A stretch of 64,000 nucleotides of DNA from Gallibacter sp963634825 (lineage in GTDB: Bacteria; Bacillota; Clostridia; Peptostreptococcales; Anaerovoracaceae): NCBI GenBank assembly GCA_963634825.1, contig CAVHCP010000003.1, positions 26,930-90,929 of the forward strand, in the 5' to 3' direction. Within the stretch, counting starts at the first letter, position 1. The number at the start of each line of letters is the position of its first letter. The position numbers and the translations under genes are program-made. Below the pieces are notes generated by a model that worked only from the letters and a program-made list of their open reading frames with translations, had not been told where the DNA came from and searched no databases. Positions 43,461 through 52,239 of the stretch are shown here, in pieces.

Positions 43461-46400
43461 TTGAAATTAGGTATTGATATAGGCTCGACTACAGTTAAGC
43501 TTGTAGTCCTTGATGAAAACAATCAAATTGTATATAAGCGCTACGAAAGACATATGTCCAATGTGATGGAAAAGGTCACAGAGCTGATAGAAGACCTTTA
43601 CGAAAAGCATAAGGACGAGCTTGTGCATGCGACCATCACAGGTTCAGGAGGGCTTGCACTTTCGGAGCTTATGCAGCTTAGTTTTGAGCAGGAGGTAGTT
43701 TCATGCAGCAAGGCTATAGAAGCGCTCATACCTCAGACGGATGTTGCAATAGAGCTTGGCGGAGAAGATGCGAAGATAACATTTTACGGTCAATCGATAG
43801 AGCAACAGATGAACGGTACATGCGCAGGCGGTACAGGCGCTTTTATAGACCAGATGGCGGTGCTTTTAAATACAGATGCTAACGGGCTAAATGAGGCTGC
43901 AAAAAATCATAAGATAATCTATCCGATTGCAGCAAGATGTGGCGTATTTGCTAAGACCGATATACAGCCACTCATAAATGACGGCGCGGCAATCGAGGAT
44001 CTGTCCGCATCTATATTTCAGGCTGTCGTAAATCAGACTATAAGCGGTCTTGCATGCGGCAGGCAGATCAAGGGCAATATTGCATTTTTAGGCGGACCGC
44101 TATCCTTTTTGTCAGAGCTCAGAAACAGATTTATCGAAACGCTCAAGCTGACAGATGAGCAGGTGATATTCCCGCCTGACAGTAAATATTTTGTAGCGAT
44201 CGGTGCGGCTATGCTTTCCGAAAAAAATGAGAGCATATCAGTAAAAGCATTATATGATCGTATAAAAAATGTCGATCCGACAAAGCTTTCCGATACAAAG
44301 CATATGGAACCACTCTTTAAGGATGAGGCTGATTATGCCGAGTTTAAAAAGAGACATGATGCGGATAAAATAAGACGAAAAGACATAAAAGAAGCAAAGG
44401 GCAATGTATATCTTGGTATAGATGCCGGCTCTACAACGACAAAGGCGGCGCTCATTGATGATGATAAAAATCTGCTTTATGACTTTTATCAGAGCAATGA
44501 GGGCAAACCTATTGAGGTTGTAAAAGCAATCCTGAGAGATTTGTATTCGAAATTGCCTAAGGATGCTCATATTGCAAAGTCAGCTGTTACAGGCTATGGC
44601 GAGGGGCTCATCAAGGCGGCCTTTAAGGTTGATATCGGAGAAATAGAGACGATGGCCCATTATAAAGGCGCGGAGGAGTTTTTGCCCGGGGTTGAGTTTA
44701 TACTTGATATTGGCGGGCAGGATATGAAGTGTATCAAAATAAAGGACAATGCGATATACGATATTATGCTAAATGAAGCATGCTCGTCGGGCTGTGGCTC
44801 CTTTATAGAAACATATGCAAAATCCGTTAAAATGGACACAAAGGACTTTGCAAAGGAAGCGCTTTTATCAAAGTCACCTGTTGATCTTGGTACAAGATGT
44901 ACAGTTTTTATGAATTCTAAGGTAAAGCAGGCACAAAAGGAAGGCGCAAGTATCGCTGATATTTCGGCCGGGCTTTCGTATTCGGTAATAAAAAATGCGC
45001 TTTATAAGGTTATAAAGCTAAGAAATCCTGATGAAGCAGGGCAAAAAATAGTTGTACAGGGTGGTACATTTTTAAATGATGCTGTCTTAAGAAGCGTCGA
45101 AAAGATAATGGGCAGAAATGTCGTAAGACCTGATATAGCAGGTGTTATGGGAGCTTTTGGCGCTGCGATAATCGCAAAAAATCATTATAAAGTCGGTGAC
45201 ACAAGTACAATATTAAAGCAGGAAGAGATAGATAGCTTTACAGTCGAAAATATGCACACACGTTGTGGCAAATGTGAAAACAACTGTCTTTTGACTATAA
45301 ATAAATTTAACGACGGCTCGAAATTTATAACAGGCAACAGATGCGAAAGAGGCGAGGGCAAAACAGAAATACAAAATGATATTCCTGACCTTTACGAATA
45401 TAAATACGAAAGAGTATTCGATTATGAGCCACTTGATATAAGCGAGGCAAAGCGCGGAGTTGTTGGTATTCCGAGAGTTTTAAATATGTACGAAAATTAT
45501 CCGTTTTGGCATACATTCTTTACAAGCCTTGGATTTAGAGTGGAGCTTTCGGCTCATTCGAGTAAGGAAATGTACGAAAAAGGTATGGAGACTATTGCCT
45601 CCGATACGGCTTGCTATCCTGCAAAGCTTGTGCACGGACACATAAAAGACCTTGTAGACAAAGGAATCAAAAAAATATTTTATCCGAGCGTAAACTATGA
45701 GCAAAATGAAGATGAAACAGCGCCAAATCACTACAACTGTCCGATAGTTGCGACTTATCCTGAGCTTATAGCAAATAATATGGATGATATTTTAAAAGAA
45801 AATGGCGTAGAGCTTGTGCATCCGTTTTTGCCATATGATGACGATAAGAGATTGATAGAGCGTATGTCAGATGAACTTTTTGAGACGGGCGTTTCAAAAG
45901 CTGAGGTAGCGGATGCGGTGAAGGCTGCACGCGCAGAATATAAGCATTTTAGAAAGGATATAAAGAAAAAAGGTGAGGAAGCGCTTTCCTATGCCAAAAA
46001 GCATGGCAAAAAAGCGGTTGTGCTTGCAGGCAGACCTTACCATATAGATCCGGAGATAAATCACGGAATGAATAAATTGATAAGATCCTTTGACATCGTC
46101 GTACTCACAGAGGATGCGATCGCTCATATGGGAGTATTGCAAAGACCTGTAAGGGTACTTGATCAGTGGATGTATCATTCGAGGATGTATAAGGCGGCGA
46201 AGTTTGTCGGGGAGCATGATGATATCGAGCTTATACAGCTAAACTCATTTGGCTGCGGACTTGATGCCGTTACGACTGATGAAGTGCAGGAGATACTTTC
46301 GCACCATAATAAGCTTTATACTGTGTTAAAAATAGACGAGGGCAACAACCTTGGCGCGGCAAAAATAAGGATCCGCTCGCTAAAGGCAGCGATGAACGAA

Positions 46401-47693
46401 CGCGAAAAAAATGGTGTGGTGCATAAATCCTATGACAAAGCATATAAGCGTGTGACATTTGACAAGGAAATGAAGGACGATTATACGATTTTGATTCCGC
46501 AGATGGCACCTATACATTTTCAGTTCTTTGAGGCGGCACTAAATAGCGAGGGATACAAAGTAAAGCTGTTGCCACCTGTAAATACTCATGCGGTAGATGA
46601 GGGACTTAGGTATATAAATAACGATGCCTGCTATCCTACGATAGTTGCTCTCGGGCAGATAATTTCGGCACTTAAGTCAGGCGAATTCGACCTTGACAGG
46701 ACGGCAATATTTATGTCGCAGACCGGCGGTGGCTGCAGAGCTTCTAACTATGTGGCGCTTTTAAGGAAAGCTCTAAAGGATCTGAAGATGTCGCAGATAC
46801 CCGTCGTATCGGTAAATATGGTAGGACTTGAGGAAAACTCAGGTTTTAAGATTACACCTAAGCTTGCACTAAAAATGGTACTTGGCATCTTATATGGCGA
46901 TGTGCTTATGCAGGTTTTATATAAGACAAGACCATATGAAAAGGTAGCTGGAAGTGCCGATGCGCTTTATGAGAAGTGGTCTGCCATAGCTGACGACAAT
47001 ATAAAGGATTGCAAGCTAAAGCAATTTAAGAAAAATATAAAAGGCATAATAGATGACTTTGACGCACTCGATATTTATGAGGATATCCAAAAGCCAAAGG
47101 TAGGTGTAGTTGGTGAAATACTTGTCAAATATCATCCGACAGCAAATAATGATATAGTCGGCGTTATCGAAAAAGAGGGTGGCGAGGCTGTCGTGCTCGA
47201 CCTTTTGGATTTCTTCTTATATGGTATGTATAGCAAGGAGTTTAACTATAAACAGCTTTCGGGCACATATAAAAATATGATGGTCAACAAATGGCTGATA
47301 AAGATTCTTGATAAATTTAGAAAGCCGATAGTCAAGGCTCTTGAGGAGAGCAAGCGATTTAAACCACCTGTCCATATAAGCGTGACAGCTAAAAAGGCAC
47401 AGGAAATCATATCGCTTGGCAACCAATGCGGAGAGGGCTGGCTTCTTACAGGTGAAATGGTAGAGCTTATCGATAGCGGAGTCGAAAATATAGTTTGTCT
47501 TCAGCCGTTTGCCTGCCTGCCAAACCATGTTGTAGGCAAGGGTATGATCAAGGCTCTCAAAAAGAGAAATCCGTATGCAAATATAGCGGCGATAGATTAT
47601 GACCCCGGAGCAAGCTCAGTAAATCAGTTAAACAGGATAAAGCTTATGATGGCAACAGCCTACAAAAACCTTGAAAAGAAGAGCTTGCAGTAG
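43461..47693 (+). CDS. Giant acyl-CoA dehydratase activase-type protein (two ASKHA ATPase domains)
   Basis: 1410 aa. Residues 1-260 and about 315-580 are two BcrAD/BadFG-type ATPase domains (GIDIGSTTVK and GIDAGSTTTK). Each keeps the two [4Fe-4S]-cluster cysteines of 2-hydroxyglutaryl-CoA dehydratase activator: NGTCAGGTGAF with ARCGVFAK, and NEACSSGCGSF with TRCTVFMN. A Cys-rich CGKCENNC linker near 600 precedes a DUF2229-type region (about 660-1000). The C-terminal 400 residues resemble the HgdB-type dehydratase subunit (PQMAPIHFQF, GGGCRASNY). It should use ATP to inject an electron at low potential into an Fe-S site. The start is TTG at 43461 with AGGAGG upstream. No dehydratase subunits are adjacent, so the substrate is unknown. 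Confidence 0.88.
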   Translation: MKLGIDIGSTTVKLVVLDENNQIVYKRYERHMSNVMEKVTELIEDLYEKHKDELVHATITGSGGLALSELMQLSFEQEVVSCSKAIEALIPQTDVAIELGGEDAKITFYGQSIEQQMNGTCAGGTGAFIDQMAVLLNTDANGLNEAAKNHKIIYPIAARCGVFAKTDIQPLINDGAAIEDLSASIFQAVVNQTISGLACGRQIKGNIAFLGGPLSFLSELRNRFIETLKLTDEQVIFPPDSKYFVAIGAAMLSEKNESISVKALYDRIKNVDPTKLSDTKHMEPLFKDEADYAEFKKRHDADKIRRKDIKEAKGNVYLGIDAGSTTTKAALIDDDKNLLYDFYQSNEGKPIEVVKAILRDLYSKLPKDAHIAKSAVTGYGEGLIKAAFKVDIGEIETMAHYKGAEEFLPGVEFILDIGGQDMKCIKIKDNAIYDIMLNEACSSGCGSFIETYAKSVKMDTKDFAKEALLSKSPVDLGTRCTVFMNSKVKQAQKEGASIADISAGLSYSVIKNALYKVIKLRNPDEAGQKIVVQGGTFLNDAVLRSVEKIMGRNVVRPDIAGVMGAFGAAIIAKNHYKVGDTSTILKQEEIDSFTVENMHTRCGKCENNCLLTINKFNDGSKFITGNRCERGEGKTEIQNDIPDLYEYKYERVFDYEPLDISEAKRGVVGIPRVLNMYENYPFWHTFFTSLGFRVELSAHSSKEMYEKGMETIASDTACYPAKLVHGHIKDLVDKGIKKIFYPSVNYEQNEDETAPNHYNCPIVATYPELIANNMDDILKENGVELVHPFLPYDDDKRLIERMSDELFETGVSKAEVADAVKAARAEYKHFRKDIKKKGEEALSYAKKHGKKAVVLAGRPYHIDPEINHGMNKLIRSFDIVVLTEDAIAHMGVLQRPVRVLDQWMYHSRMYKAAKFVGEHDDIELIQLNSFGCGLDAVTTDEVQEILSHHNKLYTVLKIDEGNNLGAAKIRIRSLKAAMNEREKNGVVHKSYDKAYKRVTFDKEMKDDYTILIPQMAPIHFQFFEAALNSEGYKVKLLPPVNTHAVDEGLRYINNDACYPTIVALGQIISALKSGEFDLDRTAIFMSQTGGGCRASNYVALLRKALKDLKMSQIPVVSVNMVGLEENSGFKITPKLALKMVLGILYGDVLMQVLYKTRPYEKVAGSADALYEKWSAIADDNIKDCKLKQFKKNIKGIIDDFDALDIYEDIQKPKVGVVGEILVKYHPTANNDIVGVIEKEGGEAVVLDLLDFFLYGMYSKEFNYKQLSGTYKNMMVNKWLIKILDKFRKPIVKALEESKRFKPPVHISVTAKKAQEIISLGNQCGEGWLLTGEMVELIDSGVENIVCLQPFACLPNHVVGKGMIKALKKRNPYANIAAIDYDPGASSVNQLNRIKLMMATAYKNLEKKSLQ

Positions 47694-47736
47694 TATACTG
47701 ATTTAGGTATTTAATAAAAGAATGGAGGCATAAAAA

Positions 47737-48468
47737 GTGGGCAGACATGGAACAATAGCAGGCAGAAAAGAAAAACAAGATTCAAAAAGAGCTGCGATGT
47801 TTACAAAATATGCAAGAGCTATTACAGTTGCGGCTAAAAACGGAGGAGATCCTGACTACAACGTAGCTTTAAAGCATGCGATAGACAAAGCAAAGGGCAT
47901 CAATATGCCAAATGACAATATAAAAAGAGCTATAAAAAAAGGTACAGGCGAGCTTGCGGGTGAGTCTTACGAAACAGGTAGCTTTGAAGGCTATGGCGCG
48001 GCAGGTGTTGCTGTCATAGTTGATGTGCTTACAGATAACAAAAACAGAACGACAGCGGCAATCAAGCACGCATTTGACAAGTTTGGAGGCAACCTTGGTA
48101 CACCGGGATGTGTTTCGTATATGTTTTCTCGAAAGGGCGTTATAGTTATCGAAAAAACAGACGATATCGATGAGGATGCACTTATGGAGGTAGCACTCGA
48201 AGGTGGTATGGAGGATATGATTACATATGACGATAGTTATGAGATCCTAACAACACCTGAAGATTTTGATGCGGTTACAGAGACACTAAAGGCTGCCGGA
48301 TACGAATTAGTAGAGGCTGATATAGACTATATTCCTTCTATGGAGTCAGAACCAACAGAAGAATACGATATCAAAAATCTCAAAAAGATGATCGAAATGC
48401 TTGAGGATAATGACGATGTACAAAAGGTATATCACAATTGCAAAGTAGACCTTGAGAGTCAGGAATGA
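47737..48468 (+). CDS. yebC: YebC/PmpR family protein
   Basis: 243 aa. GRHGTIAGRKEKQDSKRA at the start, NMPNDNIKRAIKKGTGE and EGYGAAGVAVIVDVLTDNKN are the YebC signatures. Members act as DNA-binding regulators or, as shown for some, help ribosomes through proline stretches. The start codon is GTG at 47737 with GGAGG at 47723-47727. In many Firmicutes it lies beside ruvCAB, which is not the case here. Confidence 0.95.
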   Translation: MGRHGTIAGRKEKQDSKRAAMFTKYARAITVAAKNGGDPDYNVALKHAIDKAKGINMPNDNIKRAIKKGTGELAGESYETGSFEGYGAAGVAVIVDVLTDNKNRTTAAIKHAFDKFGGNLGTPGCVSYMFSRKGVIVIEKTDDIDEDALMEVALEGGMEDMITYDDSYEILTTPEDFDAVTETLKAAGYELVEADIDYIPSMESEPTEEYDIKNLKKMIEMLEDNDDVQKVYHNCKVDLESQE

Positions 48469-48518
48469 GCTTTAGCGCACGCGGCATTTGCAAGCAAAAA
48501 AGAGTATTATTATTTTAA

Positions 48519-48563
48519 TTTTAAAATGCAAAACAGATTTTAGTTTTAAAAATGCAAAACAGA
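48519..48563 (+). repeat. Direct repeat before the structured RNA
   Basis: TTTTAAAATGCAAAACAGA (48519-48537) is repeated at 48544-48563 with one extra A. The two copies lie directly upstream of the predicted RNA 5' end and could hold duplicated promoter or regulatory elements. Confidence 0.6.
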
Positions 48564-48745
48564 CCTGGGGTGTTTGTTGTAGCAATGTAATTCAACCTAC
48601 AGAGTTCATACGGGATCCGGAGCTTGAGGCGGATGTCGAGCCTCCATAGAGTGGATGGCAGAAGCCTTGATGGGGAGCCCACCTTACAGAAAGTAAGGTC
48701 GTGAATTAGATGCTATGACGGCATTCCGGGCCAAACTTTTTTTAG
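48562..48745 (+). ncRNA. ssrS: Structured RNA, probably 6S RNA
   Basis: The gap between yebC and the MoxR gene holds a ~180-nt element whose ends pair. 48563-48575 (ACCTGGGGTGTT) pairs with GGCATTCCGGGCC at 48720-48732, with G-U pairs. TAGCA plus TAATTCA (48580-48593) pairs with TGAATTA plus TGCTA (48695-48715). The inside holds ACCTTAC-AGAAA-GTAAGGT and a GAGGC/GCCTC hairpin. It ends AAAC and seven T. The size, closing stem and open centre fit 6S RNA, which binds RNA polymerase holoenzyme. I have no direct sequence match, so another RNA class is possible. The bases 48469-48561 before it contain only the direct repeat. Confidence 0.6.
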
Positions 48746-48770
48746 GGATAAAATCGAAAGGAGAGATATT

Positions 48771-49592
48771 ATGCCTGATATAAAATTTGAGGGAAGCGAA
48801 GATTATGTTGTAACAGAGGATTTGGCAAATGCCGTAAATGTTGCAATAGCCTTACAAAAACCTCTTTTGATAAAGGGAGAGCCGGGCACAGGTAAGACTA
48901 TGCTTGCGGAGGCAATCGCAAAATCTCTTGATATGAAGCTGCTTGTATGGAGCATCAAGTCGACTACAAAGGCGCAGGATGGACTTTATGTATATGATAC
49001 TGTCCAGAGATTGTATGATTCGCAATTTGGCGAAGGTGATGTTGCCGATATTTCGCAATATATAAAGCTTGGCAAACTGGGCGAAGCCTTTGACAGCGAT
49101 GAGCAGTGCGTACTTCTTATTGATGAGATAGATAAGGCGGATCTTGAGTTTCCTAATGACCTTTTGTGGGAGCTTGATAAAATGGAATTTTATATTCCGG
49201 AAACAAAGAGGACTGTAAAGACAAAAAAAAGACCTATAGTTATTATTACATCAAATGCCGAAAAGGAGTTGCCTGACGCATTTTTGCGCAGATGTATATT
49301 CCATTATATCGAATTTCCTTCAATGACTAAAATGGAAGAAATCATCAGAGTGCATTTTAAGGATATAGATATGCACCTTTGCGACAATGCTATGAAAGCC
49401 TTTTATAAATTGAGAAGTGTGCGGGATCTTGCAAAAAAGCCAAGTACATCCGAGCTGCTTGACTGGATACAGGCACTTATGATAAGCGGTATAGAGCCTA
49501 AGGTTTTGGAAAGCCGTATTCCGTTTATAGGTGTGCTTTTAAAGAAAAATCAGGATATAGATTTAACAAATGGTGGAGCGAAATGTTTTTAG
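48771..49592 (+). CDS. MoxR-family AAA+ ATPase
   Basis: 273 aa. Walker A GEPGTGKTM near residues 36-44, Walker B VLLIDEIDKAD, sensor 1 IITSNAEKELPDAFLRRC (arginine finger region). This is the MoxR type that partners with a VWA-domain protein to load metals or remodel complexes. The partner is the next gene, overlapping by 10 bp. No CO dehydrogenase or other obvious client is nearby, so the target is unknown. GGAGAG precedes the ATG. Confidence 0.92.
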   Translation: MPDIKFEGSEDYVVTEDLANAVNVAIALQKPLLIKGEPGTGKTMLAEAIAKSLDMKLLVWSIKSTTKAQDGLYVYDTVQRLYDSQFGEGDVADISQYIKLGKLGEAFDSDEQCVLLIDEIDKADLEFPNDLLWELDKMEFYIPETKRTVKTKKRPIVIITSNAEKELPDAFLRRCIFHYIEFPSMTKMEEIIRVHFKDIDMHLCDNAMKAFYKLRSVRDLAKKPSTSELLDWIQALMISGIEPKVLESRIPFIGVLLKKNQDIDLTNGGAKCF

Positions 49593-50776
49593 GATTTTTT
49601 AATTTACTAAAATCATATGGGCTAAAAGTTTCATTGCAGGACTGGATGACGCTTATGCAGGCACTTGAGCTTGACCTCGGTAATTCGACCTTGACAGGCT
49701 TTTATAATCTGTGCAGATGTATACTTGTAAAGAGTGAAGCGGATTATGACACGTTAGATAAGGTTTTTGCACTTTATTTCAAAAATATCAAGGAGTTTGA
49801 AGATTTGCCGCAGGAGGTTTGGGATTGGCTTGCAGACGGAGAACTCGAAAAAATGCTCGACGAGCTACCAAATGTTGACTTCGACGAAATGGGTATCGCA
49901 GAGCTTTTAAAGCTTTTTCAGGAAAGACTTGCGGAGCAAACAGAGGCACATCACGGTGGCAATCGCTGGATAGGTACCGGAGGCACTTCGCCATTTGGCA
50001 GAGGAGGTTACAATCCGCAGGGCATAAGGATAGGTGGCGAAAGCAGACATAGATCTGCTGTTAAGGTTGCAGGCGATAGGCGATTTGCCGATTTTAGAGA
50101 GGACCATGAGCTCGATTCGAGAGATTTCCAAGTGGCATTTAGGAGGCTTAGACAATTTTCGACGAGAGTAGATCAGGCAAAAACGGAGCTTGATGTCGAC
50201 GGGACGGTAAAAAAGACAGGTGATAATGCGGGTATGCTTTCGCTTGTTTATGAAAAACCGAGAAAAAATACGGTAAAGGTACTCCTTTTGATGGACAGTG
50301 ACGGATCTATGCGAAGATATAGCGACCTGTGCAATATGCTATTTCAGTCGCTTAGAAAATCGAACCATTTTAAGGATTTACAGGTATACTTTTTTCATAA
50401 TTGTATATATGACCATGTATATAAGACGCCAACATGCACATATGGAGACTGGGTTGATACAAATTGGCTTATGAAAAAGTTTGACAGTGAGTACAAGGTG
50501 ATTTTTGTCGGTGACGGTGCGATGGCGCCGTATGAGCTTTTGAGCGTAGGCGGGATAAACGACCTCAGACTTTTTAATAATGAACCGGGGATAATGTGGC
50601 TTAGAAAACTTGACAAAAAGTTCAAAAAAAAGATATGGCTCAATCCTATAGCAAAAGCTAAGTGGCAATATGCCTGGGGCTCATATACGATAAATGTTTT
50701 GCGTGATGAATTTGATATGTTTGAGCTTTCGCTTGCCGGACTCGAAGACGGAATAAAAACCTTGCTGTCAAGATAG
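49583..50776 (+). CDS. VWA-domain protein (CoxE-like)
   Basis: 397 aa. A helical N-terminal half with a Gly/Arg-rich linker (about residues 115-165) is followed by a von Willebrand A domain from about 230. The metal-binding MIDAS motif, normally DxSxS (or DVGGS in this subfamily), reads DSDGSM, so the third position is Asp. The GDGAMAPYEL segment gives the later MIDAS loop. Together with the overlapping MoxR ATPase it forms a MoxR-VWA chaperone pair of unknown client. Its stop codon is inside the terminator hairpin. Confidence 0.88.
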   Translation: MFLGFFNLLKSYGLKVSLQDWMTLMQALELDLGNSTLTGFYNLCRCILVKSEADYDTLDKVFALYFKNIKEFEDLPQEVWDWLADGELEKMLDELPNVDFDEMGIAELLKLFQERLAEQTEAHHGGNRWIGTGGTSPFGRGGYNPQGIRIGGESRHRSAVKVAGDRRFADFREDHELDSRDFQVAFRRLRQFSTRVDQAKTELDVDGTVKKTGDNAGMLSLVYEKPRKNTVKVLLLMDSDGSMRRYSDLCNMLFQSLRKSNHFKDLQVYFFHNCIYDHVYKTPTCTYGDWVDTNWLMKKFDSEYKVIFVGDGAMAPYELLSVGGINDLRLFNNEPGIMWLRKLDKKFKKKIWLNPIAKAKWQYAWGSYTINVLRDEFDMFELSLAGLEDGIKTLLSR

Positions 50777-50789
50777 ACAGCAAGGTTTT
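50756..50789. terminator. Bidirectional terminator between the VWA gene and lexA
   Basis: A perfect 14-bp stem (50756-50769 with 50776-50789) with a 6-nt loop has A-runs on the left and T-runs on the right, so it can stop transcription from both sides. The VWA stop codon (50774-50776) lies at the loop edge. Confidence 0.9.
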
Positions 50790-50795
50790 AAAATA

Positions 50796-51479
50796 TTAAA
50801 AATATCTAAATACTCCACGAACTTTACCTACGATTGTAACATCATCAACAATAATAGGACTCATAGATGAGTTTTCGGGTTGAAGTCTTATATGTCCATT
50901 TTCCTTATAAAAGGTCTTGACAGTGGCTTCGCTTTCGAGACTGTCGATCATTGCAACAACGATATCACCGTTGTTTGCTGTCTTTTGCTCTTGGACGAGT
51001 ATGTAGTCTCCGTCCATGATGCCTGCTTCTATCATACTGTCGCCTCGTACATTTAGCAAAAAGTTTGTACCCTTATGTAAAAAACGCGACGGTATAGAGA
51101 AATGATCCTCGACATTTTGCTCTGCAAGTATCGGCATACCGGCAGCTACATTACCGAGCAGAGGTACATCGACAGTATCATGTTGCACATCAAAATCATA
51201 TGTAGGTGCGGATTTTGAATAGTTGTCTGCGTTTGGGAGCACTTCGTCATCTGCAGGTAAATCCGTTTTTACGAGCATAATAGCACGAGGCTTTGAAGGG
51301 TCCTTTTTTAAATATCCAAGCTTGACAAGTGCGTTGATATCGCTGTGTACTGTCGAAGTAGACTTGATATCGAGAGCTTGACAGATTTCACGAACAGTTG
51401 GAGGATATCCCTTTTCGGCAACTTCCTTTTGCATATATTCAAAGATTTTTTTTCGACGATCTGCTGGTTTTGCTGACAT
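50796..51479 (-). CDS. lexA: SOS repressor LexA
   Basis: 227 aa. The N-terminal winged helix-turn-helix (about residues 1-65) is followed by the S24 autoprotease domain with the cleavage site A113-G114, catalytic Ser148 (GDSMIEAG) and Lys188 (ATVKTF). RecA-stimulated self-cleavage induces DNA-repair genes. A GAAC-type SOS box overlaps the -35 of its own promoter, so it is autoregulated. A good ribosome site (AAAGGAATTACTTCT) precedes ATG 51479. Confidence 0.96.
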   Translation of the reverse strand: MSAKPADRRKKIFEYMQKEVAEKGYPPTVREICQALDIKSTSTVHSDINALVKLGYLKKDPSKPRAIMLVKTDLPADDEVLPNADNYSKSAPTYDFDVQHDTVDVPLLGNVAAGMPILAEQNVEDHFSIPSRFLHKGTNFLLNVRGDSMIEAGIMDGDYILVQEQKTANNGDIVVAMIDSLESEATVKTFYKENGHIRLQPENSSMSPIIVDDVTIVGKVRGVFRYF

Positions 51480-51520
51480 AGAAGTAATTCCTTTCTTATA
51501 GTGTGATTATTGTTAATTTG

Positions 51521-51558
51521 AGTATAGCACAAACAAAAACAAATGTAAACATGCGTTC
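51521..51558 (-). promoter_or_regulatory. lexA promoter with SOS box
   Basis: On the minus strand, -35 TTTACA (51549-51544), 17-bp spacer and extended -10 TGC-TATACT (51526-51521). GAACGCATGTTT at 51558-51547 overlaps the -35 and differs by one base from the symmetrical GAAC-N4-GTTC box of Gram-positive LexA. Confidence 0.75.
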
Positions 51559-51611
51559 ATAAAAAAGAACATAGGATCAATACTTTTTTTCTTGACGACA
51601 CCAAAAAAATA

Positions 51612-51650
51612 TGCAAAAGCTTTTGCACTGCGACATTTTTTGTGTATAAT
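51612..51650 (+). promoter_or_regulatory. Superoxide reductase promoter with 16-bp palindromic operator
   Basis: TTGCAC (51623-51628) and TATAAT (51645-51650) are 16 bp apart. The perfect palindrome TGCAAAAGCTTTTGCA (51612-51627) covers the -35, so a dimeric regulator bound there would block or aid RNA polymerase. Confidence 0.7.
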
Positions 51651-51695
51651 GAAATTATCCGATAGGTAAAGTGAAATTTCAGAGGAGGTAATGTC

Positions 51696-52076
51696 ATGAA
51701 AAAGTTTTTTAAATGTGCACATTGCGGAAATTTAGTCGGAGTTATAAATGATTCCGGGGTACCTATGATCTGTTGCGGAGAACCGATGAAAGAGCTTATA
51801 CCAAATACTATGGATGTAGCAACAGAAAAACATGTTCCGGATGTTGTTGCCGAGGGCGATTTACTCAAAGTAACTGTCGGTAGCACAAAACATCCAATGG
51901 AAAAAGAACATTATATCCAATTTGTCTTTGTGGAAACACAAAAAGGTGAGCATATGCGGGTCCTAACCCCGGGCGAGGAACCTTATGCAGAGTTTAATTT
52001 GCATGGTGATGCGCCTGTGGCAGTTTATGAGCATTGCAACTTACACGGTCTTTGGAAAAAAGATTTGACAATATAG
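51696..52076 (+). CDS. dfx: Desulfoferrodoxin (2Fe superoxide reductase)
   Basis: 126 aa. Reduces superoxide to peroxide without releasing oxygen, for oxygen tolerance in anaerobes. The N-terminal desulforedoxin domain has the C-x2-C-x15-C-C pattern (center I). The catalytic center II has EKHVPD, HPMEKEHYI and CNLHGLW, which supply the Fe ligands. GGAGG precedes ATG 51696. It is divergent from lexA and has its own promoter with a palindromic operator. The infC promoter begins inside its last codons. Confidence 0.96.
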   Translation: MKKFFKCAHCGNLVGVINDSGVPMICCGEPMKELIPNTMDVATEKHVPDVVAEGDLLKVTVGSTKHPMEKEHYIQFVFVETQKGEHMRVLTPGEEPYAEFNLHGDAPVAVYEHCNLHGLWKKDLTI

Positions 52077-52094
52077 TGCAAATAGTGGTATCAT
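52065..52094 (+). promoter_or_regulatory. infC operon promoter
   Basis: TTGACA (52065-52070, inside the end of dfx) and TATCAT (52089-52094) are 18 bp apart and precede the infC leader. Confidence 0.65.
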
Positions 52095-52105
52095 AGTTCG
52101 GTAGT

Positions 52106-52218
52106 TAAGAAGAAGTTATCCGCTTCTCACCTTGTGGCGAAAGCTGCCTGGTTAATATCGAATGTTACACAAAATGTGTTTTTATGTGCGGATGATTTCT
52201 GTCATCCGCATTTTTTAT
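52106..52218 (+). promoter_or_regulatory. infC-rpmI-rplT leader with attenuator (L20-type)
   Basis: The leader holds the motif TTATCCGCTTCTCACC (52116-52131) and ends in a terminator hairpin GCGGATGA-TTTC-TGTCATCCGC followed by TTTTTT (52191-52216). ATCCGC at 52118-52123 can pair with the terminator's 5' arm GCGGAT to form an antiterminator. This is the arrangement of the L20 leader, in which ribosomal protein L20 represses its own operon. Confidence 0.75.
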
Positions 52219-52239
52219 ACTTATAGGAGGTGTAAGGTC

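Noticed and set aside
52162..52239. Long N-terminus of IF-3
   Set aside because: The bases form the leader terminator hairpin and ribosome site, not protein sequence.
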